Below, one piece after another: positions 1 through 8,940 of a stretch of 64,000 nucleotides of DNA (position 1 is the first letter of the stretch; every line of letters begins with the position of its first letter). The position numbers and the translations under genes were made by a program. Origin of the DNA: Neobacillus drentensis (GTDB lineage Bacteria > Bacillota > Bacilli > Bacillales > Cytobacillaceae); assembly GCF_021560175.1 (NCBI RefSeq), contig NZ_CP091110.1, positions 1,416,001-1,480,000 of the forward strand. Reading direction: 5' to 3'. Under the pieces are notes generated by a model, which was not told the DNA's origin, ran no database searches, and saw nothing but the letters and a program-made list of their open reading frames with translations.

Positions 1-1266
1 CATGGGGAAGAAATCCGTCAGCATGTGTTAGAACATTTGGATTTTTATTTAGAACAATTAAGTGAAAATGTGGCAAAACGGGGCGGGCATGTCTTTTTTG
101 CTCAAACAAAAGAAGAGGCCAATGACTATATCCGAGGAATTGTTCAGCAAAAAAATGCTAAAAAAATTGTGAAATCAAAATCGATGGTGACCGAGGAAAT
201 CAGTTTAAACGCCATGTTGGAACAAGAAGGCTGCCAGGTTATTGAAACAGATCTTGGAGAATACATCCTTCAGGTTGATGACCATGATCCGCCGTCACAT
301 ATAGTGGTACCAGCGTTACACAAAAATAAAGAACAGATTCGCGATGTATTCACAGAAAAGCTTGGCTATACAAAGACTTCCAAACCCGAAGAACTAGCTT
401 GGCATGCCCGAGAAACACTCCGTCAGGAATATTTAACGGCAGATATCGGGATCACCGGCTGTAACTTTGCGGTTGCTGAGACAGGGTCTTTCAGTTTAGT
501 TACAAATGAAGGGAATGCCGATTTAGTTACCGCCTTGCCGAAAACACAAATCACCGTAATGGGAATGGAGCGAATTGTGCCGACGTTTGAAGAGATGGAA
601 GTGCTCGTCTCCTTATTAACAAGAAGTGCGGTCGGACAGAAGCTAACTAGTTATATCACTGTTTTGACTGGACCTAGAGAAGAATTGGACGTGGATGGTC
701 CTGAAGAATTCCACTTAGTTATCGTCGATAATGGCAGGTCCAATATCCTTGGTGGAGAATTTCAATCCGTTCTCCAATGTATCCGCTGTGCAGCATGTGT
801 CAATGTTTGTCCGGTTTACCGTCATGTTGGGGGACATTCGTATGGATCCATTTATGCAGGACCAATTGGTGCTGTCTTATCACCTTTACTTGGCGGCTAC
901 GATGATTACAAAGAGCTTCCCTATGCCTCGACACTTTGCGGGGCCTGTACCGAAGTTTGCCCGGTGAAAATTCCGTTGCACAATCTTCTTCATAAGCATC
1001 GAGAAGTAATCGTAGAAAAAGAAGGAAAAGCACCAATCTCAGAAAAATTAGCCATGAAGGCATTTGGACTAGGCGCAGCTTCACCAGCCCTCTATAAAAT
1101 TGGTTCAAAAATCGCTCCAACGGCGATGAATCCTTTTACAGTGGGAGATAAAATTTCTAAGGGACCAGGACCATTAAAAGCCTGGACTGATATCCGTGAG
1201 TTCCCAGCCCCAAATAAAGAGAGATTCAGAGATTGGTTTAAAAACCGTGAAAAAGGGGGCCAATGA
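1..1266 (+). CDS. lutB: LutB, iron-sulfur subunit of L-lactate oxidation complex (5' end missing)
   Basis: LutB acts with LutA and LutC in the cytoplasm to oxidise L-lactate to pyruvate. The reading frame is open from base 1, and the residues before the GTG at 25 still match LutB, so the true start lies left of the window, roughly 55-60 codons away judging by Bacillus LutB. The central region carries the DUF162/LutC-like fold. Two ferredoxin-type cysteine clusters follow: [12 protein letters not shown] near residue 255 and CGACTEVCP near 308, each ending in CP as expected for [4Fe-4S] sites. It overlaps lutC by 4 bases (ATGA), which indicates translational coupling. lutA is expected just upstream. 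Identity is near certain; only the start is unseen. Confidence 0.97.
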   Translation, partial: HGEEIRQHVLEHLDFYLEQLSENVAKRGGHVFFAQTKEEANDYIRGIVQQKNAKKIVKSKSMVTEEISLNAMLEQEGCQVIETDLGEYILQVDDHDPPSHIVVPALHKNKEQIRDVFTEKLGYTKTSKPEELAWHARETLRQEYLTADIGITGCNFAVAETGSFSLVTNEGNADLVTALPKTQITVMGMERIVPTFEEMEVLVSLLTRSAVGQKLTSYITVLTGPREELDVDGPEEFHLVIVDNGRSNILGGEFQSVLQCIRCAACVNVCPVYRHVGGHSYGSIYAGPIGAVLSPLLGGYDDYKELPYASTLCGACTEVCPVKIPLHNLLHKHREVIVEKEGKAPISEKLAMKAFGLGAASPALYKIGSKIAPTAMNPFTVGDKISKGPGPLKAWTDIREFPAPNKERFRDWFKNREKGGQ

Positions 1267-1988
1267 TGATGCCAGGAACAGTACAAAATCGTGAAGCCTT
1301 TCTAAATCAAATAGCCACAAGACTTGGGCGGCCTCGAATCTCTAAATCTGTGGAGAGACCAGACTGGAAGTTCCGTCCTCAGGAAGAAGTTTTAAAAGAT
1401 GCTACACAAGACGAATTGTTAGATGTATTAAAAGAACATTGTAAAAAAATTCATACAACTATTTATACGACGGATATTAGCGGGCTGTCATCAACCCTAA
1501 AAGAAGTCGTTACAAATTACGGCGGCGGTCCAATTGTAACATGGAAGGATGAGCGCTTTTCTCAGTGGGGCCTCGAATCTTTAATGAAACAAGAATGGCC
1601 AAGCCAAAATATCGATGTGTACGAATGGGATCATACAAAAGGCGAAGAAAACATCACTAAAGCAGAGCGGGCTAATGTTGGGATAACCATTAGTGAAATC
1701 ACCCTGGCTGAGTCCGGAACTGTGGTTTTATTCAGTGATGAGAATAAAGGACGTACGGTCAGCTTTTTACCTGCTACCTATATTGCTCTAATTCCAAAGA
1801 GTTCCATTGTTCCTAGAATGACACAAGCGGCTCAAAAAATGAGAGAAATCCATCAAAAAACAGGCCATGTTGCATCCTGCATTAATTTTATAACTGGACC
1901 AAGTAACTCAGCTGATATTGAGTTAAATCTGGTTGTCGGTGTACATGGACCGGTAAAAGCGACTTATATCGTCATTAACGATCTGTAA
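1263..1988 (+). CDS. lutC: LutC, lactate utilization protein
   Basis: Third component of the LutABC lactate-to-pyruvate system. The 241-residue product has the usual LutC length and one LUD (DUF162) domain. Conserved stretches include the ITLAESGT segment and the C-terminal [10 protein letters not shown] and VHGP motifs. ATG codons at 1263, 1266 and 1269 are all possible starts; 1263 gives the typical ATGA overlap with the lutB stop. A hairpin and T-run just after the stop close the lut operon. In this context lactate could come from rhamnose through RhaEW about 1.2 kb downstream. Confidence 0.96.
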   Translation: MMMPGTVQNREAFLNQIATRLGRPRISKSVERPDWKFRPQEEVLKDATQDELLDVLKEHCKKIHTTIYTTDISGLSSTLKEVVTNYGGGPIVTWKDERFSQWGLESLMKQEWPSQNIDVYEWDHTKGEENITKAERANVGITISEITLAESGTVVLFSDENKGRTVSFLPATYIALIPKSSIVPRMTQAAQKMREIHQKTGHVASCINFITGPSNSADIELNLVVGVHGPVKATYIVINDL

Positions 1989-2000
1989 AACGTATAGATT

Positions 2001-2047
2001 AGCTGTTCTATTCAATCAAGTTGATTTTTTAGGACAGCTTTTTATAT
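2001..2047 (+). terminator. Intrinsic terminator after lutC
   Basis: Arms AGCTGTTCT (2001-2009) and AGGACAGCT (2031-2039) pair with one G-T mismatch and are followed by TTTTTATAT. The position right after the lutC stop fits the end of the lut operon. Confidence 0.7.
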
Positions 2048-2107
2048 ATGAACGAGGAAGTTATTTTTAAAAAATGAAAGCGTTTGACTACTAAAGGAGG
2101 AATTTTC

Positions 2108-3070
2108 ATGAAGATAGGTTTTGTTGGAACCGGATGGTTTACAAAAACTCATGCAAGTATTTTAAAAGAAATAGATGGAGTAGACATTACAGCATTTTGC
2201 GGGACTAGTTTGGAAAAAGCGGAAAAAGAGGCAAGAAATTGGTCAAATGCTGCTGGCTATTCAAATGTAGAAGAGATGTTGGATAAGCAGAAATTAGATG
2301 CGGTTTATATTTGTGTACCACCCCATGCACATGGAGAAATTGAAGCCGCCTTAATTGATAGAAACATCCCATTTTTTGTGGAAAAGCCGCTTGGGAATAA
2401 TGAAGAACCAAATGATCTTGCTAGAAAAATAAAGGAAAAGGGTCTTATTACTTCTGTAGGTTACCATTGGCGGTATAAGGATACGACTAATAGAGTTTTA
2501 TCGTTACTAAATGAATGTCGAGTTGGAATGGCATTGGGGTATTGGATGGGTTCGATGCCAATGGTTCCCTGGTGGAGAGATGTACATAAATCAGGTGGGC
2601 AATTTGTCGAACAGACGACACATATTGTGGATCTGCTTCGTTTCCTATTTGGTGACATTAATGAAGTATATGCAGCCTTTAATAACCAGATTATGCAGGA
2701 AAAGGTTGAAGGAACGACAGTGCCGGATGTAGGAAGTGTGACGATGAAACTTAAAAATGGCATGATTGCCACGATATCCAATACCTGCATTCTAAAAAAC
2801 TCAAGTAAGGTTGGTCTTGAAATCTATTCAGATGAAGGGATTATAGAACTGAGTAATGATTTATTACGAGTGGTAAGCGGTAATCGAGTAGAGGAATACA
2901 AGGAAGAAACAAATCCTTATCTTGCAGAGAATAAGATTTTCCTTAATGCTGTCCAAACTGGAGATCCATCTAAAATATTATCAACCTATCATGACGCTTT
3001 AAAAACGCATCGTGTAACAGTTGCTGCTAATCAATCTGCCATCAGCGGGCAGCCAATATATTTGGGATAA
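2108..3070 (+). CDS. Gfo/Idh/MocA family NAD(P)-dependent oxidoreductase
   Basis: About 320 residues with an N-terminal Rossmann fold (start MKIGFVGTGWF, nucleotide motif GxGxxx) and the family signature EKPLG near residue 98, followed by the C-terminal alpha/beta domain. Family members oxidise or reduce sugars, inositols or sugar acids with NAD(P). ATG 2108 was chosen because AAAGGAGG (2093-2100) sits 7 bases upstream; the open frame runs a little further up without a good ribosome site. It lies between lutC and rhaEW on the same strand, so a role in sugar (perhaps deoxysugar) catabolism is plausible. The substrate cannot be told from sequence. Confidence 0.9.
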   Translation: MKIGFVGTGWFTKTHASILKEIDGVDITAFCGTSLEKAEKEARNWSNAAGYSNVEEMLDKQKLDAVYICVPPHAHGEIEAALIDRNIPFFVEKPLGNNEEPNDLARKIKEKGLITSVGYHWRYKDTTNRVLSLLNECRVGMALGYWMGSMPMVPWWRDVHKSGGQFVEQTTHIVDLLRFLFGDINEVYAAFNNQIMQEKVEGTTVPDVGSVTMKLKNGMIATISNTCILKNSSKVGLEIYSDEGIIELSNDLLRVVSGNRVEEYKEETNPYLAENKIFLNAVQTGDPSKILSTYHDALKTHRVTVAANQSAISGQPIYLG

Positions 3071-3111
3071 ATCCAATAAAACAAAAAAATGAAAGATTTA
3101 TGAACTTTCTA

Positions 3112-3163
3112 TTCAAAAATAAACAAACATATATTATAATAAAAACAGAAGATAACAAACATA
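3112..3163 (+). promoter_or_regulatory. Predicted sigma-A promoter and paired direct repeat upstream of rhaEW
   Basis: TTCAAA (3112-3117), a 17-base spacer and TATAAT (3135-3140) form a good sigma-A promoter. The 10-mer AACAAACATA occurs at 3122-3131 and again at 3154-3163, exactly 32 bases (about three helical turns) apart and flanking the -10 box. That is a likely binding site for a rhamnose regulator such as DeoR-family RhaR. The regulator itself is not in the window, so the assignment is inference. Confidence 0.5.
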
Positions 3164-3189
3164 AAAACAAAACAAACGGAGGATTTCGG

Positions 3190-5259
3190 ATGGTACAGAA
3201 TCTTTGGAATCAAGAAACAGCTTCACAGGTAACAAAAGGGGTAGAAGAATTAGTCTATCGTTCCAATTTAATTGGGTCTGATCGTGCGGTTTGTAACTAT
3301 GGCGGTGGTAACACTTCCATGAAGACAATTGAAAAGGATTTCCGCGGCCGTGATGTGGAAGTGATGTGGGTAAAAGGAAGCGGTTCCGACTTAGCAACGA
3401 TGAAAGCAAAGAATTTTACTGGTCTTAATTTAGCAGACATTCGTCCATTATTCGAACGGGACGAAATGCCAGATGAGGAAATGGTTGCTTATCTTGCACA
3501 TTGTATGATCGACAGCAAGCACCCAAGAGCATCGATTGAAACATTATTACATGCTTTCTTACCTTTCAAACATGTGGACCACACACATCCAGATGCTATC
3601 ATTAGCCTTTGCTGCGCAGACAATGGCAAGCAGTTAGCTGAAGAGATTTTTGGAAATCGTTTTGTTTGGGTTCCATATATCCGCCCGGGATTCACTCTTT
3701 CAAAAATGATCGCACAGGGAGTATTAAATAACCCAAATGCGGAACTAGTCTTAATGGAAAAACACGGTCTGGTAACATGGGGAGAAACTTCTGAAGAGTC
3801 TTATGCAAAAACAATCGAAATTATTAATGAAGCGGAAGCATATATTAATGAAAGAATTGATGAAGCAACTGTATTTGGCGGCCAAAAATATCAATCTCTT
3901 TCTGAAGAAGAAGCAACTAGCATTCTAGCAAAAGTAATGCCCGTTATCCGAGGTGCGGTAAGTGATGAGAAGAAAATGCTTTTAACTTACGATCGTGGTG
4001 ACGATGTTCTGCAATTTGTGAACAGCTTTAAAGCACCAGAACTTTCACAAATCGGTGCAGCATGCCCAGACCATCTTGTTCATACAAAAATGATTCCACT
4101 TTATGTGAACTGGGATCCACAATCCAAAGATGTGGAAGCTTTGGTTGCCAGCGTGAAAGAAGGAGTAGCTAGCTTTAAGCAATCTTACCAAGAATATTTT
4201 GAGCAAAATAAAAACGAAGGCGACAAAATGTTTGAGCCGGCACCACGTGTGATCTTAATCCCTGGTATTGGTATGGTGAACACTGGTAAGGACATTAAAA
4301 ATTCAAGAATCAGCGGCGCCTTATACCACCGTGCGATCGCTGTTATGAAGGGCGCTACAACACTAGGTGAATTTGTTTCTCTAAGTGCAAATGAATCCTA
4401 CAATGTAGAATACTGGCCATTAGAATTATACAAATTATCACTTGCTCCAGCTGAGGCAGAATTCTCTAGAAAAGTAGCCTTTATTACTGGAGGAGCTGGC
4501 GGAATTGGAAGTGCAACAGCACGCCGTCTTGTATCAGAAGGAGCTGCCGTAGTTCTTGCTGACCTAAACCTTGAAGGAGCGGAAAAGGTAGCAGCTGAAA
4601 TTAACGAACAATTTGGAGGAGATCGTGCGCTTGCTGTTAAGATGGATGTAACAAGTGAAGAAATGGTTCAAGCTGCCTTTGATCAAACTGCATTAACATT
4701 TGGCGGAGTGGACATTATTGTCAACAATGCAGGTCTTGCTACATCAAGTCCATTCGAGGAAACAACACTTAAAGAGTGGAACTTAAACATGAATGTATTA
4801 GGAACAGGCTATTTCTTAGTTGCCCGCGAAGCATTCAAGCAAATGAAAGATCAAGCCATTGGCGGTAATATGGTGTTTATCGGTTCTAAAAACTCGGTTT
4901 ACGCTGGTAAAAATGCGGCTGCATATAGCTCTGTTAAAGCGCTTGAAACTCACTTAGCAAGATGTATTGCAGCAGAAGGCGGCGAGTATGGCATTCGCGT
5001 AAACTCTGTCCTTCCAGATGCGGTACTTCAAGGTTCAGCTATTTGGGGATCAAGATGGCGTGAAGAGCGTGCCGCAGCATACGGCATTGAACCTGATCAA
5101 TTAGAAGAGCACTATCGTAAACGTACTACGTTACTAGTAAACATTTACCCTAGCGATATTGCAGAATCCATTGCCTTCTTTGCTTCATCCAAATCAGATC
5201 GGACAACTGGATGTATGCTAACAGTAGACGGCGGAGTACCGGCTGCGTTTACGAGATAA
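3190..5259 (+). CDS. rhaEW: Bifunctional rhamnulose-1-phosphate aldolase / L-lactaldehyde dehydrogenase
   Basis: A 689-residue fusion, the same length as Bacillus subtilis RhaEW (YuxG). The N-terminal part (about residues 10-400) is a class II aldolase/adducin domain with the metal-binding HTHPDAI segment. The C-terminal part (about 430-689) is a short-chain dehydrogenase with the TGGAGGIG nucleotide motif, NNAG and a YSSVK active site. It splits L-rhamnulose-1-phosphate into DHAP and L-lactaldehyde and oxidises the aldehyde to L-lactate. The start at 3190 follows ACGGAGGA; the upstream in-frame codons are AT-rich leader. Its product is the LutABC substrate, which explains the neighbourhood. 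The rhamnose isomerase and kinase genes are not visible here. Confidence 0.95.
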   Translation: MVQNLWNQETASQVTKGVEELVYRSNLIGSDRAVCNYGGGNTSMKTIEKDFRGRDVEVMWVKGSGSDLATMKAKNFTGLNLADIRPLFERDEMPDEEMVAYLAHCMIDSKHPRASIETLLHAFLPFKHVDHTHPDAIISLCCADNGKQLAEEIFGNRFVWVPYIRPGFTLSKMIAQGVLNNPNAELVLMEKHGLVTWGETSEESYAKTIEIINEAEAYINERIDEATVFGGQKYQSLSEEEATSILAKVMPVIRGAVSDEKKMLLTYDRGDDVLQFVNSFKAPELSQIGAACPDHLVHTKMIPLYVNWDPQSKDVEALVASVKEGVASFKQSYQEYFEQNKNEGDKMFEPAPRVILIPGIGMVNTGKDIKNSRISGALYHRAIAVMKGATTLGEFVSLSANESYNVEYWPLELYKLSLAPAEAEFSRKVAFITGGAGGIGSATARRLVSEGAAVVLADLNLEGAEKVAAEINEQFGGDRALAVKMDVTSEEMVQAAFDQTALTFGGVDIIVNNAGLATSSPFEETTLKEWNLNMNVLGTGYFLVAREAFKQMKDQAIGGNMVFIGSKNSVYAGKNAAAYSSVKALETHLARCIAAEGGEYGIRVNSVLPDAVLQGSAIWGSRWREERAAAYGIEPDQLEEHYRKRTTLLVNIYPSDIAESIAFFASSKSDRTTGCMLTVDGGVPAAFTR

Positions 5260-5265
5260 TAAGAG

Positions 5266-5298
5266 TAAAAAAAGTCTGTCATTGACAGGCTTTTTTTA
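5266..5298 (+). terminator. Intrinsic terminator after rhaEW
   Basis: GTCTGTCA and TGACAGGC arms with a tiny loop, preceded by an A-run and followed by seven T residues, directly after the rhaEW stop. Confidence 0.88.
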
Positions 5299-5329
5299 TG
5301 GGTTTGAAAAGCAAGGTATAAAGAGAGTG

Positions 5330-5602
5330 TCTAAAGGACAAATTTTTCTAATAGTGACTGGATTTGTCTAATAGAATTGTTCTATGGGACAAAAGTTCAG
5401 TAAAATCCAAGCAAACTGTCCAATAGAGAGCTTCTAAAGGACAGATTTGCTGTTTGTGATAGGGCTTTTGTCCAATAGGGTTTGGTCTAAAGGACAAATT
5501 TTTCTAATTTCAACTAAATTTGTCCAATAGAGACTTTCTAAAAAAAGTTTCCCTTATAATACAAAAAAATTGTCCAATAGAGTTCAATCTATTGGACAAT
5601 TT
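5330..5602. repeat. Tandem hairpin repeat array, about 52-bp period
   Basis: TGTCCAATAG (or TGTCTAATAG) begins at 5365, 5417, 5469, 5521 and 5571, spaced 52, 52, 52 and 50 bases. The partner TCTAaAGGACA has its GGACA at 5336, 5387, 5439, 5492 and 5594, with one decayed copy near 5540. Each TGTCC..TAGA / TCTA..GGACA pair is an inverted repeat, so the array is a string of short hairpins. The last copy is a perfect 15-bp stem that also serves as the terminator of the minus-strand LysR gene. No reading frame runs through it. It fills the 350-base gap between rhaEW and the LysR gene. Confidence 0.8.
5555..5602 (-). terminator. Intrinsic terminator of the LysR gene at 5608
   Basis: Arms 5567-5581 and 5588-5602 pair perfectly over 15 bp with a 6-base loop. 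Read on the minus strand the hairpin is followed by seven T residues, directly downstream of the LysR stop. It is also the last unit of the 52-bp array. Confidence 0.88.
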
Positions 5603-5607
5603 ACCTA

Positions 5608-6525
5608 TTAGCATTCTTTAAAATTTATTGTTTTCTGATTATTTTCAGCCAACACATCCAAAAACATTGAGATAGAAGGATTCAAATTGTTTTTCTTCCA
5701 AGCCATAACCAGTTCAAAATCATGCCCCTCCATGCCATCAATTTCGATAAACCGAAGCGATGGGCTTGATACCGCTTCAAAGCTTTTTGGCAGGATAGAG
5801 ATACCTATTTCAGATTCAACCAGTACTGGAACCGTATCGACAAATCGGGGTTGACTCACAATTCTTGGAGTCAGCCCATTTTGTTCACATAAATGGACGA
5901 TAAAATCATAAGAACCTATTGGTGAATCATGGCGGTTATGGATAATGAATGGCTCTGTTGCCAGATCTACAAGCTTGATTGTTTTGCGACTAGCAAGAGG
6001 GTGATTTTCATGCATGACAATACAATATCGTTCTTTTGCTACCGTTTGAATCTCAATTTCTTCAATTCTATGCAATCCAGTCGGCTGGGTAAGAGCTATG
6101 TCTATTTCTCCTTCTTCTAACGCTTCCTTTAACATTTTGCTAGGAAAATGGTTTAAATGAAGTTCTACCTTTGGATAAAGCTCACGGAACCGCTTAATGA
6201 TTTCTGGCAAAAAACTACGTACATGGACACTCAAAAAGCCAATCGACAGATTCCCAATCACACCTGCATCCGTTTGTTTAGCTTTTTCAATCGCACCAGA
6301 TGTTTTTTCTACAATCTCCATTGCCTCTTTTAAAAAGACAGCCCCTGCAGGTGTAAGCTGTACTGAGCGTTTATTTCGTATAAAAAGTTTAACACCAACT
6401 TGTTCTTCCAAGTCGGCAATTTGATGGCTGATCGCAGATTGAGCCACATAGAGTTGATTGGCGGCTTTAGTAAAATTTAGATGCTCTGCTACGGTAATAA
6501 AATAGCGCAATTGTCGAATATCCAT
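5608..6525 (-). CDS. LysR-family transcriptional regulator (divergent from quercetinase)
   Basis: 305 residues. The N-terminal winged helix-turn-helix (residues 1-60, with LNFTKAANQLYVAQSAISHQ) is followed by a LysR substrate-binding domain to the end. The start ATG at 6525 has GTGAGGA upstream on the minus strand. The gene is transcribed away from the quercetinase gene across a 238-bp shared intergenic region, the classical arrangement of a LysR activator with its target. It probably senses a flavonoid or aromatic breakdown product, but the ligand cannot be read from sequence. Confidence 0.93.
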   Translation of the reverse strand: MDIRQLRYFITVAEHLNFTKAANQLYVAQSAISHQIADLEEQVGVKLFIRNKRSVQLTPAGAVFLKEAMEIVEKTSGAIEKAKQTDAGVIGNLSIGFLSVHVRSFLPEIIKRFRELYPKVELHLNHFPSKMLKEALEEGEIDIALTQPTGLHRIEEIEIQTVAKERYCIVMHENHPLASRKTIKLVDLATEPFIIHNRHDSPIGSYDFIVHLCEQNGLTPRIVSQPRFVDTVPVLVESEIGISILPKSFEAVSSPSLRFIEIDGMEGHDFELVMAWKKNNLNPSISMFLDVLAENNQKTINFKEC

Positions 6526-6716
6526 AGGATCCTCACTTGTTATTTAGTTATCATTATTTTATCATAAGAAGCAGAAAGTAGTCGAAATTATGCGAGTATT
6601 CTATATTAAACAACCTTTAAAGATTACATACTCCAAGAAACATTAATGCAAAAACGTGATTACAGAAATCGAATACCTATATTTCCAATTTTTCTTCATT
6701 CGTATTATGGTTAATT

Positions 6717-6730
6717 TGGAAGCGCTTAAT
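6717..6730 (+). promoter_or_regulatory. Possible CcpA cre site upstream of quercetinase
   Basis: TGGAAGCGCTTAAT matches the cre consensus TGWAARCGYTWNCW at 12 of 14 positions and has the AAGCGCTT core. It lies about 35 bp before the quercetinase start, suited to glucose repression. Two mismatches keep confidence low. Confidence 0.35.
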
Positions 6731-6763
6731 TTAAAATGGAATTTTAGATAAGGAGTGGGGATG

Positions 6764-7816
6764 ATGGTTCTAAATGTCGTTGGCAACCTACCTAACGAGA
6801 AGAAACCATATTTTATTAAAAATGGCGAGGGAGAACGATATCTTTTCGGTACCCAAGTTGCCTCCCTGGTTGCTACAACTGAAAGCACCGGTGATATGAT
6901 GGAGATTGTTCAATTATGGGGAGGAAAAGGTGATAGTTTCCCAGCACATGTCCATGAACAAGCTCACGAGGGCATCATTGTGCTCGACGGAAGACTAGAA
7001 GTCGAATTGGATGGACAATTGTATTTATTAACGGCAGGAGACTATGTAAGTATTCCAGCAGGAACTGTTCATGCTTACCGGATGCAAAGTCATCGAACAC
7101 GTTTTTATTCGTTTACTGTGAATGGTCACGTTGCTAAATTATATTCGATTATTGGAGAGCCATTTTCTAAGTTTGAACGCCCTCCTGTTTCTACGAACCT
7201 CTTAAACTTTGATATTTTAAACCAACATCCCGCTGGACTAGATATTAAATTCGTAACTAGTCATCCAACAGAAGGATTACCTCAAATGATTAGAGGTAAT
7301 GCCATTCCGCAAGAGGTTCAACCTTATGTACTTGAATCAGGTGAAGGGGTCCATCTTCTTAGCGGCGATACGGTTCATACACTCCTAACGACTAAAGCCG
7401 CAACAGACAGCAAGTTTCTTGTACTTATTTCTGAAGGACCTAAAGGACAAGCTATTGGTGAACATGCGCATGAATTAACGAATGAGACCTTTATGTGTTT
7501 ACAAGGAGAAATGACTCTCTGGGTGGGTGGTGAAGAGTTGCATTTATCACCAGGTGATTTTGCCTATGTGCCGGCAAATACACCACATCGCTTCCGCTGT
7601 GACGCTCATTATACAAAGTTCTTTGGATTATTGACTCCAGGAGAATTTGAAGATTTTTTCCGCATTCTAGGAGACCCTTACGAACATTCAATCTTCCCAT
7701 GTGAACCAGCTCCATATCGATTTGACCGAGTGATTCAGCGAATCAACGAGCTCGATTTAAAATTATTAGGAAAGCCGCCAGGTGCTCCACCAACTGAAGT
7801 TGAAGAGGTTCATTGA
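6764..7816 (+). CDS. qdoI: Two-cupin quercetin 2,3-dioxygenase-like enzyme
   Basis: Bicupin of about 350 residues resembling Bacillus subtilis QdoI (YxaG). That enzyme opens the C-ring of quercetin with O2, releasing CO and a depside. Both metal sites look complete: in domain 1 His62, His64, Glu69 and His103 (HVHEQAHEG then GTVHAYR), numbered from ATG 6764, which are the QdoI positions; in domain 2 the HAHELTNETF and NTPHRFR motifs. AGGAG at 6751-6755 is 8 bases from ATG 6764 and 5 from ATG 6761; 6764 fits the QdoI N-terminus best. The QdoI-like motif GEGERYLFG is present. The next gene, an esterase, starts 2 bases after the stop, so the two are co-translated. Metal preference is unknown and other flavonols are possible substrates. 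Confidence 0.85.
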   Translation: MVLNVVGNLPNEKKPYFIKNGEGERYLFGTQVASLVATTESTGDMMEIVQLWGGKGDSFPAHVHEQAHEGIIVLDGRLEVELDGQLYLLTAGDYVSIPAGTVHAYRMQSHRTRFYSFTVNGHVAKLYSIIGEPFSKFERPPVSTNLLNFDILNQHPAGLDIKFVTSHPTEGLPQMIRGNAIPQEVQPYVLESGEGVHLLSGDTVHTLLTTKAATDSKFLVLISEGPKGQAIGEHAHELTNETFMCLQGEMTLWVGGEELHLSPGDFAYVPANTPHRFRCDAHYTKFFGLLTPGEFEDFFRILGDPYEHSIFPCEPAPYRFDRVIQRINELDLKLLGKPPGAPPTEVEEVH

Positions 7817-7818
7817 TA

Positions 7819-8766
7819 ATGAGTGAACGTTTTGAAGTAAAGGTTAAACCAGATCTTGAATTTGCTGCTCCAAATGGGAAACCCTTACTATTGGATCTTT
7901 ATTTGCCTATTGGTACAGAAGGGCCTGTGCCTGTCATTGTCTGGCTCCATGGCGGCGGCTGGCGAATTGGTGACCGAAAGCTTGGACCGGATTTCCGTGT
8001 AAGATTTGCAGAACGGGGTTTTGCCATGGCCAGCATTGAGTATCGATTAAGCAGTGAAGCAACGTTTCCTGCACAGATTCATGATGTAAAGGCGGCCATC
8101 CGCTGGCTTCGTTCGGTTGCAAAAGAATATGGGCTTGATAGTGAAAATATTGGTCTTTGGGGCTCTTCAGCAGGAGGGCATCTGGCAGCGTTGGCTGGTA
8201 CGACAGGTTTTGGTAGACTTGAAGGTTTAGAGTTGGGAAATCAAGACTTTTCGAGTGAGGTTCAAGCTGTTGTTGATGGGTATGGTCCGATTGATTTCTT
8301 GCAGTTGGATGTGCATTTAGAGTTTACACCTTCTGATGATCCGGAATCCAATCGTTTAAATTCCGTTCAGCGACATACTGATCCGGATTCTCCAGAGTCA
8401 AAATTGCTTGGAGCACCCATTGAAATCGTTCCTCACCTTGTTCGTGAAGCAAATCCAATCACGTATATTGATAAGAAAGTACCGCCATTTCTTATTCTGC
8501 ATGGAATGAGTGACGCAGCTGTCCCTGCTCACCAAAGTGAGCTGCTGTATAAAGCGTTAAGTGAACAGGGAAATGAGGCAACACTCTGTTTAATTGAAGG
8601 ACTGGGACATGCATTTTTTAATAAAAATGATCTTGATGGCCAGCCTCTCGAAGTTACCCTTCGCAAGGCTGGAAGAGGAGAACCTAAGCAGATAGAGACT
8701 GGCAGTAAGAGGATATTTGAGTTAGTAGAAACATTTTTTCGCAAACACCTTATTGAAAAAGGGTAA
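7819..8766 (+). CDS. Alpha/beta hydrolase (HSL/BD-FAE-like esterase), candidate depside hydrolase
   Basis: 315 residues with a complete esterase machinery: oxyanion motif HGGG (44-47), nucleophile Ser117 in GSSAG, Asp232 in HGMSDAAVP and His264 in GLGHAFF. It has no signal peptide, so it is cytoplasmic. ATG 7819 follows the quercetinase stop by 2 bases; GAAGAGG at 7802-7808 is its ribosome site. Quercetinase yields an ester (a depside of protocatechuate and a trihydroxybenzoate), and a co-transcribed carboxylesterase is the expected next step. The fold and triad are clear; the depside role is inference from position. Confidence 0.88.
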   Translation: MSERFEVKVKPDLEFAAPNGKPLLLDLYLPIGTEGPVPVIVWLHGGGWRIGDRKLGPDFRVRFAERGFAMASIEYRLSSEATFPAQIHDVKAAIRWLRSVAKEYGLDSENIGLWGSSAGGHLAALAGTTGFGRLEGLELGNQDFSSEVQAVVDGYGPIDFLQLDVHLEFTPSDDPESNRLNSVQRHTDPDSPESKLLGAPIEIVPHLVREANPITYIDKKVPPFLILHGMSDAAVPAHQSELLYKALSEQGNEATLCLIEGLGHAFFNKNDLDGQPLEVTLRKAGRGEPKQIETGSKRIFELVETFFRKHLIEKG

Positions 8767-8776
8767 AAGTCGAATC

Positions 8777-8810
8777 GATACTCCGTTTAGACGGGGTATT
8801 TTTTTTTTGT
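8777..8810 (+). terminator. Intrinsic terminator after esterase
   Basis: ATACTCCG (8778-8785) pairs with CGGGGTAT (8792-8799) through one G-T pair and is followed by a run of ten T residues. It separates the quercetinase-esterase unit from the ring-cleavage operon. Confidence 0.88.
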
Positions 8811-8840
8811 TTTACCAAGAGGATGGAAAGTAATTTCCAA

Positions 8841-8940
8841 TTAATGTAGAATCGAGGCCAGGATTTGTAGAATAAATAAAATATTTGTAGAATTGCTTCT
8901 TTATTTCGTAGAATTCCGCATTTACTTTGTAGAATTCCTA
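8841..8940. repeat. Five-copy GTAGAAT array with 20-21-bp period
   Basis: GTAGAAT starts at 8846, 8867, 8887, 8908 and 8929 (steps 21, 20, 21, 21). Four of the five copies are preceded by TTTG or TTCG. The bases between the cores are not conserved. The rest of the 8767-9212 gap is AT-rich leader with no gene that I can support; the promoter of the following operon should lie near 9100-9200. Confidence 0.7.

Noticed and set aside
5330-5602. CRISPR array
   Set aside because: Units are internally paired hairpins with a similar spacer region rather than unique spacers, repeats are degenerate, and no cas gene is near.
8841-8940. CRISPR or simple microsatellite
   Set aside because: Cores of 7 bases are far too short for CRISPR repeats, and the bases between cores differ, unlike a microsatellite.
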